From NCBI GenBank assembly GCA_937920725.1, contig CALEUW010000013.1:1-64000 (forward strand): 64,000 nucleotides of DNA. Direction: 5' to 3'. The notes beneath the pieces were generated by a model. That model was not told the origin of the DNA. It worked only from the letters and a program-made list of their open reading frames with translations, and made no database searches. Position numbers and translations under genes: made by a program. Below are positions 51,758 through 62,225 of the stretch, in pieces. The stretch comes from UMGS1601 sp900553335 (GTDB lineage: Bacteria > Bacillota > Clostridia > Oscillospirales > Ruminococcaceae). The first letter of the stretch is position 1; every line of letters begins with the position of its first letter.

Positions 51758-53545
51758 ATGGCGAATGGTAACAGACAGCCTAAATGGGATATTTATGAAG
51801 CGGCTATCCTGTTGGACGGCTATTTGAACACGCTCCAAACAAACAGACCTAAGTTGCAAATCATTAAGGATATTTCTGCTGCTTTACGAAAAATGGCAAT
51901 CAATCGCGGCATGAAAATCGATGAAATCTTTCGTAATGGAAATGGAATCTCCTATCAAATAAAAAGCATGGAATCTGCGTACAAGGGTCGGACAGTTTAT
52001 ATACCTTCCACAAAACTCTTTGATGAGATAGTTTCTATTTATAGAAGCAATGGATTACAGTATCACCAACTCTTACAGGAGGCAAAGCGTATGGTAAATG
52101 AAAATTCTTTAAACCAAACCACCATACCCGGTAATTCGAAAAAAGCCCCTGTAAGGGATAAGTCTTTGTGTTTTGACACTGAACTGATATCAGCTGCCGA
52201 AAAAATCATACCGGCAGCTTTCCCTAATGGTCTGCGCAAATCTTCACAAATAGCAAGAAAAAAGTTTAGTTCAATATTCAAGGAACTCTCCGGCTATGAT
52301 TTTCCGGAAAGCATAGACCTTGATGAACTCGCTTTAACAGTTGGAATTGAATATGAAGATAAGATTTACGCACCTTCAAAAGAAACTAAGAAATTAATAT
52401 GCGATGAAATTACCAACGCTAAAGAAAAAGGTCATACTTTAGTGTTTTACGAAGAATTTTATAATGCTTTTTCTCAACAACTTTCTTCTGACTCTATTTT
52501 TTCCGCAGAGCTATTTAAGAAAGTATTAGAGCACATTATGCCTAATATGTTTTTTTTCAAGTCATATGCATGCTTTTCTAGAGAGGATTCTTTGGCAAAA
52601 GACATTATCCATGCATATGGAAATGATACATTTCTCAACTACTATGAAATTAAGCGCCGGTTACCGTATGCTGATTTTTATCAAATAAGGGTGGTTTGTT
52701 CTAGAAACGAGAAATTTGTCTCTATGGGTGATGAAGTTTATGCGCTGGCCGATAAAATAAAGATTTCCGAAAAAGATGTAGAAAGAGCAAAGCGCTGTAT
52801 TAAAAATGACATCGAGCGAAACAGTTTTTCAATGTTGAATAGTATAAATGTTGATGAAAGCGAGAACCTTAACCCCGGAATTAATTCTTATGCTTTAAAA
52901 ACACTTCTTTTTGATAGATATCTCTCGGGCACATATTCCAGAAGAAGATCGCTCATAGCACAAGCTGGAGTTAGGGTTCGCATGTATGATGTGATGAAGG
53001 ATTACTGCCTTGAATTTGAAAAAATATCATTGTGGGAAATTGAAGCCTACGAACGGGAGATAAGCGGAAATTTCGCATATGGATTGAGAGCAGCGTTTGA
53101 TTCAATGGTCAGAATCGATAAGACCACATTCGTCCACAGAGATTTAATAACATTTGATATTGATGCTACAGATCGCGCTCTTGCGCTGTATGCAAAGAAT
53201 TGCATTTGTCCCATAGCTGATATTCCTAGCTTTACCTCGTTCCCATATGTCGAAGGTTATTCATGGAATGTTTTCCTTTTGGATAGCTTTTGCGCGCACT
53301 ACAGCAAAAAATATCGCTCGATTGGTGGCCCGGCACGAAAAGGCATAATTGGCGCAATTTATCCGACTGAAATGAAAATTAGTAGTTACTCTGACTTGCT
53401 TGCACAAGTAGCTTCGGATAGTGGATTGGAATTAACTGACAATATCATCAGCAACTACTTTTCGAAACATAAATACCTGCTGAGAAAAAGCAACATCAAT
53501 GAAGTGCTGGCTAAAGCGCAGGAAATACGACTTAAGGAGGGATAA
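51758..53545 (+). CDS. Protein of unknown function, second gene of the BREX-like operon
   Basis: A 595-residue protein. The first 90 residues (KWDIYEAAILLDGYL, LRKMAINRGMKIDEIFRNGN) form a module I have seen fronting varied clostridial proteins. The rest has no recognised domain. The region around residues 290-345 (YYEIKRRLPYADFYQIRVVC) and the C-terminus (SYSDLLAQVASDSGLELTDN, then IISNYFSKHKYLLRK) look like winged helices, so DNA binding is possible. It starts 2 bp after the regulator and ends 3 bp before the PAPS-reductase-like gene. It is not part of the named BREX core that I know. Function unknown; I infer a role in the system from position alone. Confidence 0.6.
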   Translation: MANGNRQPKWDIYEAAILLDGYLNTLQTNRPKLQIIKDISAALRKMAINRGMKIDEIFRNGNGISYQIKSMESAYKGRTVYIPSTKLFDEIVSIYRSNGLQYHQLLQEAKRMVNENSLNQTTIPGNSKKAPVRDKSLCFDTELISAAEKIIPAAFPNGLRKSSQIARKKFSSIFKELSGYDFPESIDLDELALTVGIEYEDKIYAPSKETKKLICDEITNAKEKGHTLVFYEEFYNAFSQQLSSDSIFSAELFKKVLEHIMPNMFFFKSYACFSREDSLAKDIIHAYGNDTFLNYYEIKRRLPYADFYQIRVVCSRNEKFVSMGDEVYALADKIKISEKDVERAKRCIKNDIERNSFSMLNSINVDESENLNPGINSYALKTLLFDRYLSGTYSRRRSLIAQAGVRVRMYDVMKDYCLEFEKISLWEIEAYEREISGNFAYGLRAAFDSMVRIDKTTFVHRDLITFDIDATDRALALYAKNCICPIADIPSFTSFPYVEGYSWNVFLLDSFCAHYSKKYRSIGGPARKGIIGAIYPTEMKISSYSDLLAQVASDSGLELTDNIISNYFSKHKYLLRKSNINEVLAKAQEIRLKEG

Positions 53546-53548
53546 GCC

Positions 53549-55846
53549 TTGTACGAATATAAATATGACGCTGAAACCGGTGGAATCATATTAACGGATA
53601 CTACATCGCTTGTTTCAAAGGAACCACGTCCTGTATATGCACAGGAATTGGATTATTTAGGCGTTGACGATTATTTGATTTACGAAAAGCAGCAGGATGT
53701 CCCCTATATGTGGGCAGAAGCGGCAAGATACATATATAAGGGAGAAGTAATCTTCAATACAAAAGGCGGTTCTCTCTATGAAAGACCAACTCTAGAGTTT
53801 GCCACAAAAGAAGAGAACGGCGAAAAAGTACGGGTTATCGCTGATGGGGCCAAACTCGAAAAAATAGATATTCAAGCGATGGTTGATGCAAATAGAGATT
53901 CCCTTGCTATTATTGAACAAATTACAGTTAAGAAAATTTATGACGTTTATAAACGTCGGCAGAAATCATTGGATTGTTTCCATGTTGCTTTCTCAGGAGG
54001 AAAGGACAGTATAGTTCTCTTGGAACTTGTAAAAAAAGCCCTTCCGCGAAGCAGTTTTATGGTTGTATTCGGGGATACAAAAATGGAATTCCCCGATACA
54101 TATGAATTGGTTGACAAGGTAGAAGCGAAATGCAAGGAAGAAGGAATTAATTTTTATAGAGCTGCATCTCACTTTGAACCGGAAGAGAGTTGGCGATTAT
54201 TTGGACCTCCTTCCAGAGTATTAAGATGGTGCTGTACCGTTCATAAAGCAGCACCACAGACGCTAAAAATCCGAGAGGTTCTCGGAAAAAACGATTTTGT
54301 TGGAATGGACTTTGTGGGTGTAAGAGCCCATGAAAGTGCTACCAGAGCAACATACGAAGAAGAAAACTACGGTAAAAAGCAAAAGGGTCAGTATTCTCAT
54401 AATCCGATTTTAGAGTGGACCTCTGCTGAGATTTGGCTATACATTTTTGCGAATAACTTGCCGATAAACAACACATACAAAAAAGGAAATTCAAGGGCAG
54501 GATGTCTGTTCTGTCCTATGGGCGGAGGAAAAGGCGATTTCTTTCAGTATTGCTCTTACGAGAGTGAGATTGACAAGTATATCGACATAATAAAAAGTAC
54601 AAATGCTAAAGATTCTGGTAAACCAGCCGCACTTAACAGCTATATAACAAATGGTGGGTGGAACGCACGAAAAAATGGCCGAGATTTAACAATCAGCAAG
54701 CAGCACTATTTTGAAGAAACCAAGGATGGAATACTTTCAATCAAAGTCGTTGAGCCTTCTACCGACTGGCAGGAGTGGATAAAAACTTTAGGAAATATTG
54801 ATTTCGAGTTTGATTTTCATACCATATCTAACGGATACCTTATTACGGTAGATGAAGCTGTATTTGGAACAGATGCTACCAAGAAAAGAAAGTTTAAACA
54901 GGTGTTTAAAAAAGCAGCATACTGTCAGAAATGTAAAGTATGCGAAGCAAACTGTAGAAACGGCTGTATATCCTTTAATAGCGGATTAAAAATTACCGAT
55001 TGTAGACACTGTGGGCAATGTCATGAATTAAATAGCGGCTGCTTGGTATACAATTCTTTAAAAACACCAATGGGAGGAACAAGAAAGATGAGCTATAACT
55101 CTTTTGCTAATCACGCACCTAAGCTTGATTGGGTTAACGACTTTATAGATAAAGGGCAGAAGTTTTGGGATGATAATTCACTGGGGCCGAATCAAGTACC
55201 GATGTTCAAAAAGTTTTTGAAGGCATGCGGTATTATTGATTTAAGCAACCAACCTACAAGGATTTATGACATGTTGGTAAAAGGTGGAATTGATGATTCC
55301 AATGCTTGGGGATTAGTGTTGTCAAATTTTGCATATAACGAGCAATGTAAATGGTACATAAATAATATGCCAATAGGCTTGGAGTATAAGCGCGATAGTA
55401 TAGTAGAAATGTTGATGGAAGCTGGAGTAAGTAAAGGCGATTCCACATCAATTATTAACGCTTTTAAGCGCTTCTGCGAGCTTCCTTTAGGATATGTGCT
55501 CAATTTTGGCTTTACAACTGAAAAGGGCGTTAAAATTGAAACTTTAGGACGATCCAAAGCTTCAATTGATGATGACCGTGTTCTTCTATATTCTCTGTAT
55601 AAGTATGCCGAAGCATGTGAAGGATATTATCAGTTCAGTCTTAGCACTTTAATGGATACTAACATTGAATCCGCCGGCATTAGTCCTGTTAAAATATTTG
55701 GCTTTAAAAAGGACGAAATGGAAGCAATGCTTAGAGGTTTGTCGGCAAAGTATAATGACTATATTGATGCAGACTTTACACACGATTTAGACAAAATAGC
55801 ACTGAGAGATTATCACACAGCACGAGATGTTCTCGATTTATTTTGA
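53549..55846 (+). CDS. brxP: PAPS-reductase-like protein of the BREX-like operon (BrxP-like)
   Basis: A 765-residue protein. The N-type ATP-pyrophosphatase loop is AFSGGKDSIVLL (149-154). It is followed by VFGDTKMEFPDTYELVDKV and the cysteine-containing RVLRWCCTVHKAAP, as in PAPS reductases and DndC. Near residues 459-498 a ferredoxin-like stretch has CxxCxxCxxxC (C459, C462, C465, C469) and CxxCxxC (C485, C488, C491), room for two [4Fe-4S] clusters. In Dnd and Ssp systems such a protein activates DNA for sulfur insertion. The start is TTG at 53549 with AAGGAGG 9 nt upstream. A helical C-terminal third is unassigned. Confidence 0.8.
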   Translation: MYEYKYDAETGGIILTDTTSLVSKEPRPVYAQELDYLGVDDYLIYEKQQDVPYMWAEAARYIYKGEVIFNTKGGSLYERPTLEFATKEENGEKVRVIADGAKLEKIDIQAMVDANRDSLAIIEQITVKKIYDVYKRRQKSLDCFHVAFSGGKDSIVLLELVKKALPRSSFMVVFGDTKMEFPDTYELVDKVEAKCKEEGINFYRAASHFEPEESWRLFGPPSRVLRWCCTVHKAAPQTLKIREVLGKNDFVGMDFVGVRAHESATRATYEEENYGKKQKGQYSHNPILEWTSAEIWLYIFANNLPINNTYKKGNSRAGCLFCPMGGGKGDFFQYCSYESEIDKYIDIIKSTNAKDSGKPAALNSYITNGGWNARKNGRDLTISKQHYFEETKDGILSIKVVEPSTDWQEWIKTLGNIDFEFDFHTISNGYLITVDEAVFGTDATKKRKFKQVFKKAAYCQKCKVCEANCRNGCISFNSGLKITDCRHCGQCHELNSGCLVYNSLKTPMGGTRKMSYNSFANHAPKLDWVNDFIDKGQKFWDDNSLGPNQVPMFKKFLKACGIIDLSNQPTRIYDMLVKGGIDDSNAWGLVLSNFAYNEQCKWYINNMPIGLEYKRDSIVEMLMEAGVSKGDSTSIINAFKRFCELPLGYVLNFGFTTEKGVKIETLGRSKASIDDDRVLLYSLYKYAEACEGYYQFSLSTLMDTNIESAGISPVKIFGFKKDEMEAMLRGLSAKYNDYIDADFTHDLDKIALRDYHTARDVLDLF

Positions 55847-55859
55847 GAGGTAGAAGATT

Positions 55860-58800
55860 ATGAAATACAGCGAATACTTTGAGATAGACAAAAATTACTA
55901 TCCTGAAATTAATCCTGACTCTGTTAAGGATCCGGGAAACAAATGGCAATACACATACCCACATGAAACCTTCGTTGATTTGCTTTCTTCTGTCGAACTC
56001 ATGCTGAACAGAGAGAACAAAGAACTTCGAAAAGGAATTTGGATTGAAGGTTCTTATGGCACTGGAAAATCAAGGGTCATATGGGCATTGAAAAATCTGC
56101 TGGAATGCTCTAAAGAGGAATTTTGCAATTATTTTGATAACGATGAGTTCAAGAAAGTGCCCGATCTCAAAGATAAGCTTCTCGCACAGAGAGAGGATAA
56201 GATTATCACGGTGTTCCGATACAACAGCGGAGAAATTACTTCAATTAAACAGTTTATCACAGCTGTATTTGATAGTGTTTCAGTCGCTTTGGAAAAAGAA
56301 GGCGTTCCGTATAACGGCAACAATACCCTTCGTGGAAAGGTTGCACAGTGGCTTACCGATGAAGCTAATAAGGCGTTCTTTAATAGCATAATTACCATGC
56401 CGCAATATCGCTCTTGGGGCAGTTTGAGTGGTAAAACTGCAGACGATATTATTGCGCAGCTGACCAATCTTTCTGTCAGCGCAGATGCTCTTCTCTCTGA
56501 TATTTTGCGTATCGGTGAGGAAAGAGGCATCAAACCTTTTAACATTGAAATGCAAGACCTGAAAGATTGGCTGACGGATATTATTGACAGCAATAATCTT
56601 AAGGCAATTGTATTCTTGTGGGATGAATTCTCTTCTTTCTTCAAGAACAATCCAACATCTTTGGATGTATTTCAGTCCCTGGCAGAACTTGCCAATGACA
56701 AGCCTTTCTATATGGTCATTGTCACACATATGGCCGGTTCTTTCTTCTCTGATTCTGACAAGAGAACAAAGGACGCATTTAATATTGTCTACGACCGTTT
56801 CGTACACAGAACTATAGAAATGCCGGACAACATTGCATTCAAACTTATTAAGCATGCAATGAAAATTAAAGATATCGCCAAAGACGAATATGAGGGGTTT
56901 GCGGATGAACTTACAAGTTATATGCCTAACTCCAGAAAAGCAGTGTGTAGCTTTGTTAAGGTCGACGACGATGTAATGAAGGGAATCTTCCCGATCCATC
57001 CTATGGCGGCATTACTTTTAAAGCATTTTGCAAAGAACTTTGCGTCAAACCAGAGAAGTATGTTCAACTTTATTAAAAACAGTCAGTCCGATAATCTAGA
57101 AGCATTCCAGTGGTTTATTGAAAATCATTCTCCAGACGACAATGAAATACTGACCATCGATTACCTTTGGAATTTCTTCTATGAAAAAGGTGGAGATGAG
57201 AATACAGATACCCAAGGCAAAAGCAATCTTGATATTGCGATTGCAACAATACTCGATACATATCCGAGCAACGCTTCAAAGTTGAACCGTGAGGAAAAAC
57301 GTGTCCTGAAGACCATCCTCATGATGCAGGCTATCAGCAAAAAAATGAATAACGGTGTTGAACTTCTTAGGCCGACAGCAAAGAACCTTGGCCTTGCATT
57401 CGAAGGTGATGACTCTATGGAGAATAATAGAGCTATCAATATCGCAAAGAATCAGCTCGTTCAAAAGAAGATTCTTTATATCGATACTAATGGCTCAGAG
57501 GAAGAATTTGCAGCTTCTGCTATAGCCGGCGACCAAGTTCAGATTGATGCTATAAAAGATAGACTCCGTAAAGAAACGAAAACAGCTAAGCTTATTGACG
57601 ACGGAGATCTGCTGTCTGCATTTACCTTCAATTCATCTTTGCGTACACGATATAACTTCCAGTATGCAACGGTGGACAACTTCAAACTAACAATAAACAA
57701 AATTAACAACATGGCGAAAACCTATAAGTTCAACGCCGTTATTTGTATTGCAAGAACAGAAGATGAGCAGACGACCTTGCGTTTGAAAATCGCAGAGGCG
57801 GTTCAAGATTCAGTCTATAAGGACATAATCTTCGTTGATGCAACGGCCAATATTATGGGGACTGATCGCTTTGAACAGTGGATTAATGCTGCTGCCCAGG
57901 AAGAATACTGGCGACCTAAAGACGGACATTTGGCGGATGAAAAGCTGAAAGATGTTAAAAGAGTCCTAAACGACTGGAAGAATGATATCTCCGGAGGGAA
58001 GTTCACTGTTTATTTTGGCAAAGATTTCAAAGAAGACGCCGCAAGCATGACCTTGCTGAAAGAAAAGCTTGCCACTGTTGTTCTTAGTGTCTATCCGCTG
58101 TCATTCGATAATTGTAATGTTTCTGATCAGTTCTTTACCGATGCCAAGTATCCTGACGCGGCAAAAAAAGGCATTGCCATGGCAAAAAGTGTTGACTTTA
58201 CGAAACCGGGAATTTTCCAGGAAAAGTATGTCAAGGCTATGATTGGTGATGTTCTTGGCGTTGAAAATTACGCCGAAGTAAAGCCAAATTTGAGTATTTC
58301 TAAATTGAAAACAAAAGTTAAAAATCTTATCGACGAAACCTTTAAAGATGACATCCGTATTCCAATTAGCGATATATTTGATTCCTTAATGGAAGACGGC
58401 TTTATGCCTTGCGCCATGTATGCTTATCTAACCGGATTCTTACTTAGCGATTATTCGGATGAACCATACAGATATAGTGTGGGTTCTGCTGGTGACAATG
58501 GCGGAAAAATGACAGCCGAACAGCTGGGTAATGATATCGGTGAATATGTCAAATCTAAGGTCACGCCAATCAAAAACTATAAAGAGAAATATATCGAAAT
58601 AATGACTTCTGAACAGAAAGCATTCGTTGATTTTGCGTCCAAAGCTTTTGAGATTCCTGAGAACCTTTCTGTAGAACAGGCTGCGTCTAAGGTACGAATC
58701 AAACTCCGTGATATCGGCTATCCGATTTGGTGCTTTAAGACTATCGATACAAATAGTCTCGATGGCTTTATTGATAAGCTTGCTGAAATTTCGAACGCAA

Positions 58801-60053
58801 AAAATGGCGATAATGTTCCGAGCCTAGCAAGTAAAATGGGTAAAATGCTTATTGCTGTTCCGTCTTCTGTAGATAATCTTTCGGAGCTCTTGACCGAAGA
58901 AAACGGTTACAAAGCAATGGAAGAGTACTTGCATGAGTTTGAAGGTGGCAAGTTGTTGACTTGCGCGGGTGAAATCGGAATTACAGATGTTATGGCTGAT
59001 GTTAAAAAGCAAATCGGTTCCGGTGAGGCAACATGGCTTTGGGATATGGATACTGGGCTTGAAGAGTTAAAAAAGCTCCTGATTGAGTATCAGATTATCT
59101 TAGAGAGCAATCAGTTTATAATAAAAGCAACCTCGTTCTTTTCATGCATGCAAGCGTGGAAAGATTATGCTCGTTACATAAAAACACCCGCAAGCGTTAT
59201 AGCTTCTAAGTGTCCTGAATTGTTGTACTTTATTAACTGCTTGAAGGATATCTCAGAGAATGGTGAAATCTCACATGAAAAGCATGAAAAATTCTTGCAC
59301 GAAATAACAGAAAAAGCTTCTGTTATCAGCAATCTAAAAAACGAAAAAGTATCCATATTCTCTGAAGAGTATTCTATATATCTTAATGGATTTAACGATA
59401 CAGAGATAAAGAAAGTATATAACAAACTTCCTGCGACCTCCTTTACAGACGATAAGTCTACATTTGAAAAGAATGTTTCTACTATTTCTGATGAGATAAG
59501 AAGCGAACAGGAACGATTTAGACTCTTAGAACGCTGGAAAGAATTAACCGGGACAAAAGATCCATATGAATGGAGTGACAATTACAGGACCCCGATAAAA
59601 GCACTTGTTCCTACCGATGAACAGACCAACGCGTTCAAACTATTTGATGCAATTAATTATTCCAACTCGGATGCAACAAAGGTTTCAGATGCGCTTAAGT
59701 ATTTGAAGAGCAAACCTGGCTTTATTACCACACTTACAGATCAGGCAAAAATTGACTCTGCCTTTATTCGCATTGTTTTGAAAAAGTACTATGCGATACT
59801 GAATGATTTGAATGCTGTTCGTGAACATTTAGAGAATGTTATCCCGAAGTCACCATATTATTGGTATGGTGATCCTTCGGTTGTAACAGAAATTGAAAAA
59901 CTTGCCAATTCTAAATACAGAACCGGCGGAAATTCCGTTGTCATGGAAAGAATTGACAAGATGGATGCAGAAGAAGCCAGAGAGTATTTGCGAAAACTTG
60001 TAAAGGAAGATGTTGAGGTAGGTATTTCAATTATCAGCAAGGAAGGTATTTGA
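55860..60053 (+). CDS. brxC: BREX ATPase BrxC-like
   Basis: A 1397-residue P-loop ATPase. Walker A GSYGTGKS spans residues 64-71, Walker B is VFLWDEFSSFF (D255, E256), and a long helical, alpha-solenoid-like body follows. The N-terminal MKYSEYFEIDKNYYPEINPD and PHETFVDLL are typical of BrxC/PglY proteins, which are large ATPases of the BREX complex. It starts 13 bp after the PAPS-reductase-like gene and lies 1 bp before pglZ. It is longer than many BrxC proteins. Its function in marking or blocking phage DNA is known only in outline. Confidence 0.85.
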   Translation: MKYSEYFEIDKNYYPEINPDSVKDPGNKWQYTYPHETFVDLLSSVELMLNRENKELRKGIWIEGSYGTGKSRVIWALKNLLECSKEEFCNYFDNDEFKKVPDLKDKLLAQREDKIITVFRYNSGEITSIKQFITAVFDSVSVALEKEGVPYNGNNTLRGKVAQWLTDEANKAFFNSIITMPQYRSWGSLSGKTADDIIAQLTNLSVSADALLSDILRIGEERGIKPFNIEMQDLKDWLTDIIDSNNLKAIVFLWDEFSSFFKNNPTSLDVFQSLAELANDKPFYMVIVTHMAGSFFSDSDKRTKDAFNIVYDRFVHRTIEMPDNIAFKLIKHAMKIKDIAKDEYEGFADELTSYMPNSRKAVCSFVKVDDDVMKGIFPIHPMAALLLKHFAKNFASNQRSMFNFIKNSQSDNLEAFQWFIENHSPDDNEILTIDYLWNFFYEKGGDENTDTQGKSNLDIAIATILDTYPSNASKLNREEKRVLKTILMMQAISKKMNNGVELLRPTAKNLGLAFEGDDSMENNRAINIAKNQLVQKKILYIDTNGSEEEFAASAIAGDQVQIDAIKDRLRKETKTAKLIDDGDLLSAFTFNSSLRTRYNFQYATVDNFKLTINKINNMAKTYKFNAVICIARTEDEQTTLRLKIAEAVQDSVYKDIIFVDATANIMGTDRFEQWINAAAQEEYWRPKDGHLADEKLKDVKRVLNDWKNDISGGKFTVYFGKDFKEDAASMTLLKEKLATVVLSVYPLSFDNCNVSDQFFTDAKYPDAAKKGIAMAKSVDFTKPGIFQEKYVKAMIGDVLGVENYAEVKPNLSISKLKTKVKNLIDETFKDDIRIPISDIFDSLMEDGFMPCAMYAYLTGFLLSDYSDEPYRYSVGSAGDNGGKMTAEQLGNDIGEYVKSKVTPIKNYKEKYIEIMTSEQKAFVDFASKAFEIPENLSVEQAASKVRIKLRDIGYPIWCFKTIDTNSLDGFIDKLAEISNAKNGDNVPSLASKMGKMLIAVPSSVDNLSELLTEENGYKAMEEYLHEFEGGKLLTCAGEIGITDVMADVKKQIGSGEATWLWDMDTGLEELKKLLIEYQIILESNQFIIKATSFFSCMQAWKDYARYIKTPASVIASKCPELLYFINCLKDISENGEISHEKHEKFLHEITEKASVISNLKNEKVSIFSEEYSIYLNGFNDTEIKKVYNKLPATSFTDDKSTFEKNVSTISDEIRSEQERFRLLERWKELTGTKDPYEWSDNYRTPIKALVPTDEQTNAFKLFDAINYSNSDATKVSDALKYLKSKPGFITTLTDQAKIDSAFIRIVLKKYYAILNDLNAVREHLENVIPKSPYYWYGDPSVVTEIEKLANSKYRTGGNSVVMERIDKMDAEEAREYLRKLVKEDVEVGISIISKEGI

Positions 60054-60054
60054 T

Positions 60055-62214
60055 ATGAAAGCAATTGCCACTAATGAGGCTATAGAAAACATCAGGACTT
60101 ATTTGAATAGTGAGAATGCATATCCTTACTTCGTAGTTGTCAATGGAAGTAAGGAATACAGTCTCATCTTAAGTAAGTTCGCATCCTTAAAGAAAATTCG
60201 GATTAGCAATTTCTGCAATGGTGATTCCTATCCGAATATTGACAGTTTTTGCGATTCTATCGCTAATGCTAGTGACAAAGACAACCTCGTTCTGGGAGTG
60301 GGAGAACACATTACTTGTGGCGGTAACACAGACGTTCTTAACAGAATAAAAAACATGGTTGCCTCGCATACTGTTGTTCTATGTCGCGGCATAAGACAAG
60401 AAGTATCAAAACTAAATAGCGCTGATAAGAAATTTAACGCACGGCGTTTCTGCTGTATTGAATCTGAGCTGGATTATTCCATAATTATGACGGATTACAC
60501 AATCGGAGCAAACATTAATCAAGGATACAAAAACCTGCTTATTTGCTTAGAAGATGGAGGGGCAGGAGAAGTCTATGTAAAGACATCACTGGACATTAAT
60601 TCATCTAGGGTAATTAAAACTCCATACGATGCAGTAAGAGCGAAGGATCCTCATTTTGATATTCCAGAAAGCAGTTTGGATGAGAACCTGTGGGAGGAGT
60701 TTTATGAAGATGATGACCTGTCAGGGACATATGAATTACTTGACTGGCGTACATTCTTGAAATTTAAATTGAATCCTCCGCAGTCCAACTCTTATTTACG
60801 GGCAGTTATTGACGAGGCGCCAGATTATGCGTCATATAAGAAAAACATCTATGATTTAATTCTTTCATACCCGATAAAGAGCAAAGAATATAAAACATTC
60901 TATCCATTAAGGAAAGCACTGCTTAAAAATGAGTCTGGCATGGAGATTAATTCTTATCTCGTAAAAACCAAGCAAAAGGACCTTAACAGACTGTTCTATC
61001 TCACAGACAATACCGAGGAAGAACGATATGAGATTGTTAAGGAAATTGCTTCTTTAGGTGCTATTCCTAAAGAGCTCTGTGACATTTATCCGGAGCTGTC
61101 AGATTATCTATGTCAATATGCCTTCACTTGTAGCAACGGAGAATTGTTTACAGAGTATTTTGATCAATACAAAAAGAATAAGCTCCTAAACAAGATTACA
61201 CCGGAGTTCCTGGATAAAGTAATTGATTATTCCATTGATGGAAACAGAAAATATAATGTGTTGCCTACAAGAGGCTCTCTAGTAGAAAAATTGGATAACG
61301 GGAAAAACGAACTAATTTGGATTGATGCTTTAGGAGTTGAGTATTTAGGCTATATTCAGCGTAAATGTGCCGCTCTTGGGCTCAAGCTGGAAGTAAAAAT
61401 TGGTCGTTCCGTGCTTCCATCACTTACAGACATCAACAAGGCATTTTACGATGATTGGAAGGGCCCAAAGCAACAAACAAAACGTCTGGACGAGATTAAG
61501 CACAAGGGCGAAAGCCGGTTCAACTATGAAACCGATGGCAAGTTGCCTATATATATAGTTGCAGAACTTGATGTAATTAATGAAGCTCTTCGTAGAGCAA
61601 AACAAGAGCTTCTTCAAGAAAAGGTCAAAAAAGTTGTCATTGCATCGGACCATGGCGCAAGTAGACTTGCAGTTATCAATGAACATGAAAATAAGCATGC
61701 TCTATCAGATACTACTGGAAAGCATTCCGGTAGATGTTGCCCGCAAAGCGAAACCAACGAACGACCGGAGTCAGCAACTGCCGAAAACGAATTTTGGGTT
61801 CTTGCAAATTATGATCGTTTTAAGGGTGGACGAAAAGCAAGTGTAGAAGTGCATGGCGGAGCAACACTCGAAGAGGTTCTGGTTCCCGTGATTACTCTTA
61901 CTTTAGTTGATGTCAGAATAACGCTTGAAAATCTTACACCGACGGCATGGTCGAGTTATGATGAGCATCCTGTTTTGGAAATATTCTGTGCTTCTAAAAT
62001 AGATGTACTAAAACTTCGTGTTAACAACGTTACCTATGAGGCAACGAAGATAAGTGATGTGAAGTATCAGTTCGTTTTAACCGAACACAAATTGTCGGGA
62101 ACATATTCCGCAGAAGTTCTAGATTCAGACACTATAATTGGGAATATCGAATTTGATATTCAAAAACGAAGCGGTAGCAAAAATAAGAAAGCAGAAGATG
62201 ATTTCTTCATTTAA
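60055..62214 (+). CDS. pglZ: BREX phosphatase-like protein PglZ
   Basis: A 719-residue protein. The alkaline-phosphatase-fold PglZ domain carries the metal motifs LIWIDALGVEYL (D424), VVIASDHGASRL (D532, H533) and VEVHGGATLEEVLVPV (H600). N-terminal residues 1-200 look like a Rossmann-like dock, and the middle is helical. PglZ is the one protein shared by all BREX types. It starts 1 bp after brxC, and brxL starts 11 bp later. Confidence 0.9.
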   Translation: MKAIATNEAIENIRTYLNSENAYPYFVVVNGSKEYSLILSKFASLKKIRISNFCNGDSYPNIDSFCDSIANASDKDNLVLGVGEHITCGGNTDVLNRIKNMVASHTVVLCRGIRQEVSKLNSADKKFNARRFCCIESELDYSIIMTDYTIGANINQGYKNLLICLEDGGAGEVYVKTSLDINSSRVIKTPYDAVRAKDPHFDIPESSLDENLWEEFYEDDDLSGTYELLDWRTFLKFKLNPPQSNSYLRAVIDEAPDYASYKKNIYDLILSYPIKSKEYKTFYPLRKALLKNESGMEINSYLVKTKQKDLNRLFYLTDNTEEERYEIVKEIASLGAIPKELCDIYPELSDYLCQYAFTCSNGELFTEYFDQYKKNKLLNKITPEFLDKVIDYSIDGNRKYNVLPTRGSLVEKLDNGKNELIWIDALGVEYLGYIQRKCAALGLKLEVKIGRSVLPSLTDINKAFYDDWKGPKQQTKRLDEIKHKGESRFNYETDGKLPIYIVAELDVINEALRRAKQELLQEKVKKVVIASDHGASRLAVINEHENKHALSDTTGKHSGRCCPQSETNERPESATAENEFWVLANYDRFKGGRKASVEVHGGATLEEVLVPVITLTLVDVRITLENLTPTAWSSYDEHPVLEIFCASKIDVLKLRVNNVTYEATKISDVKYQFVLTEHKLSGTYSAEVLDSDTIIGNIEFDIQKRSGSKNKKAEDDFFI

Positions 62215-62225
62215 GGTGAATTGCG

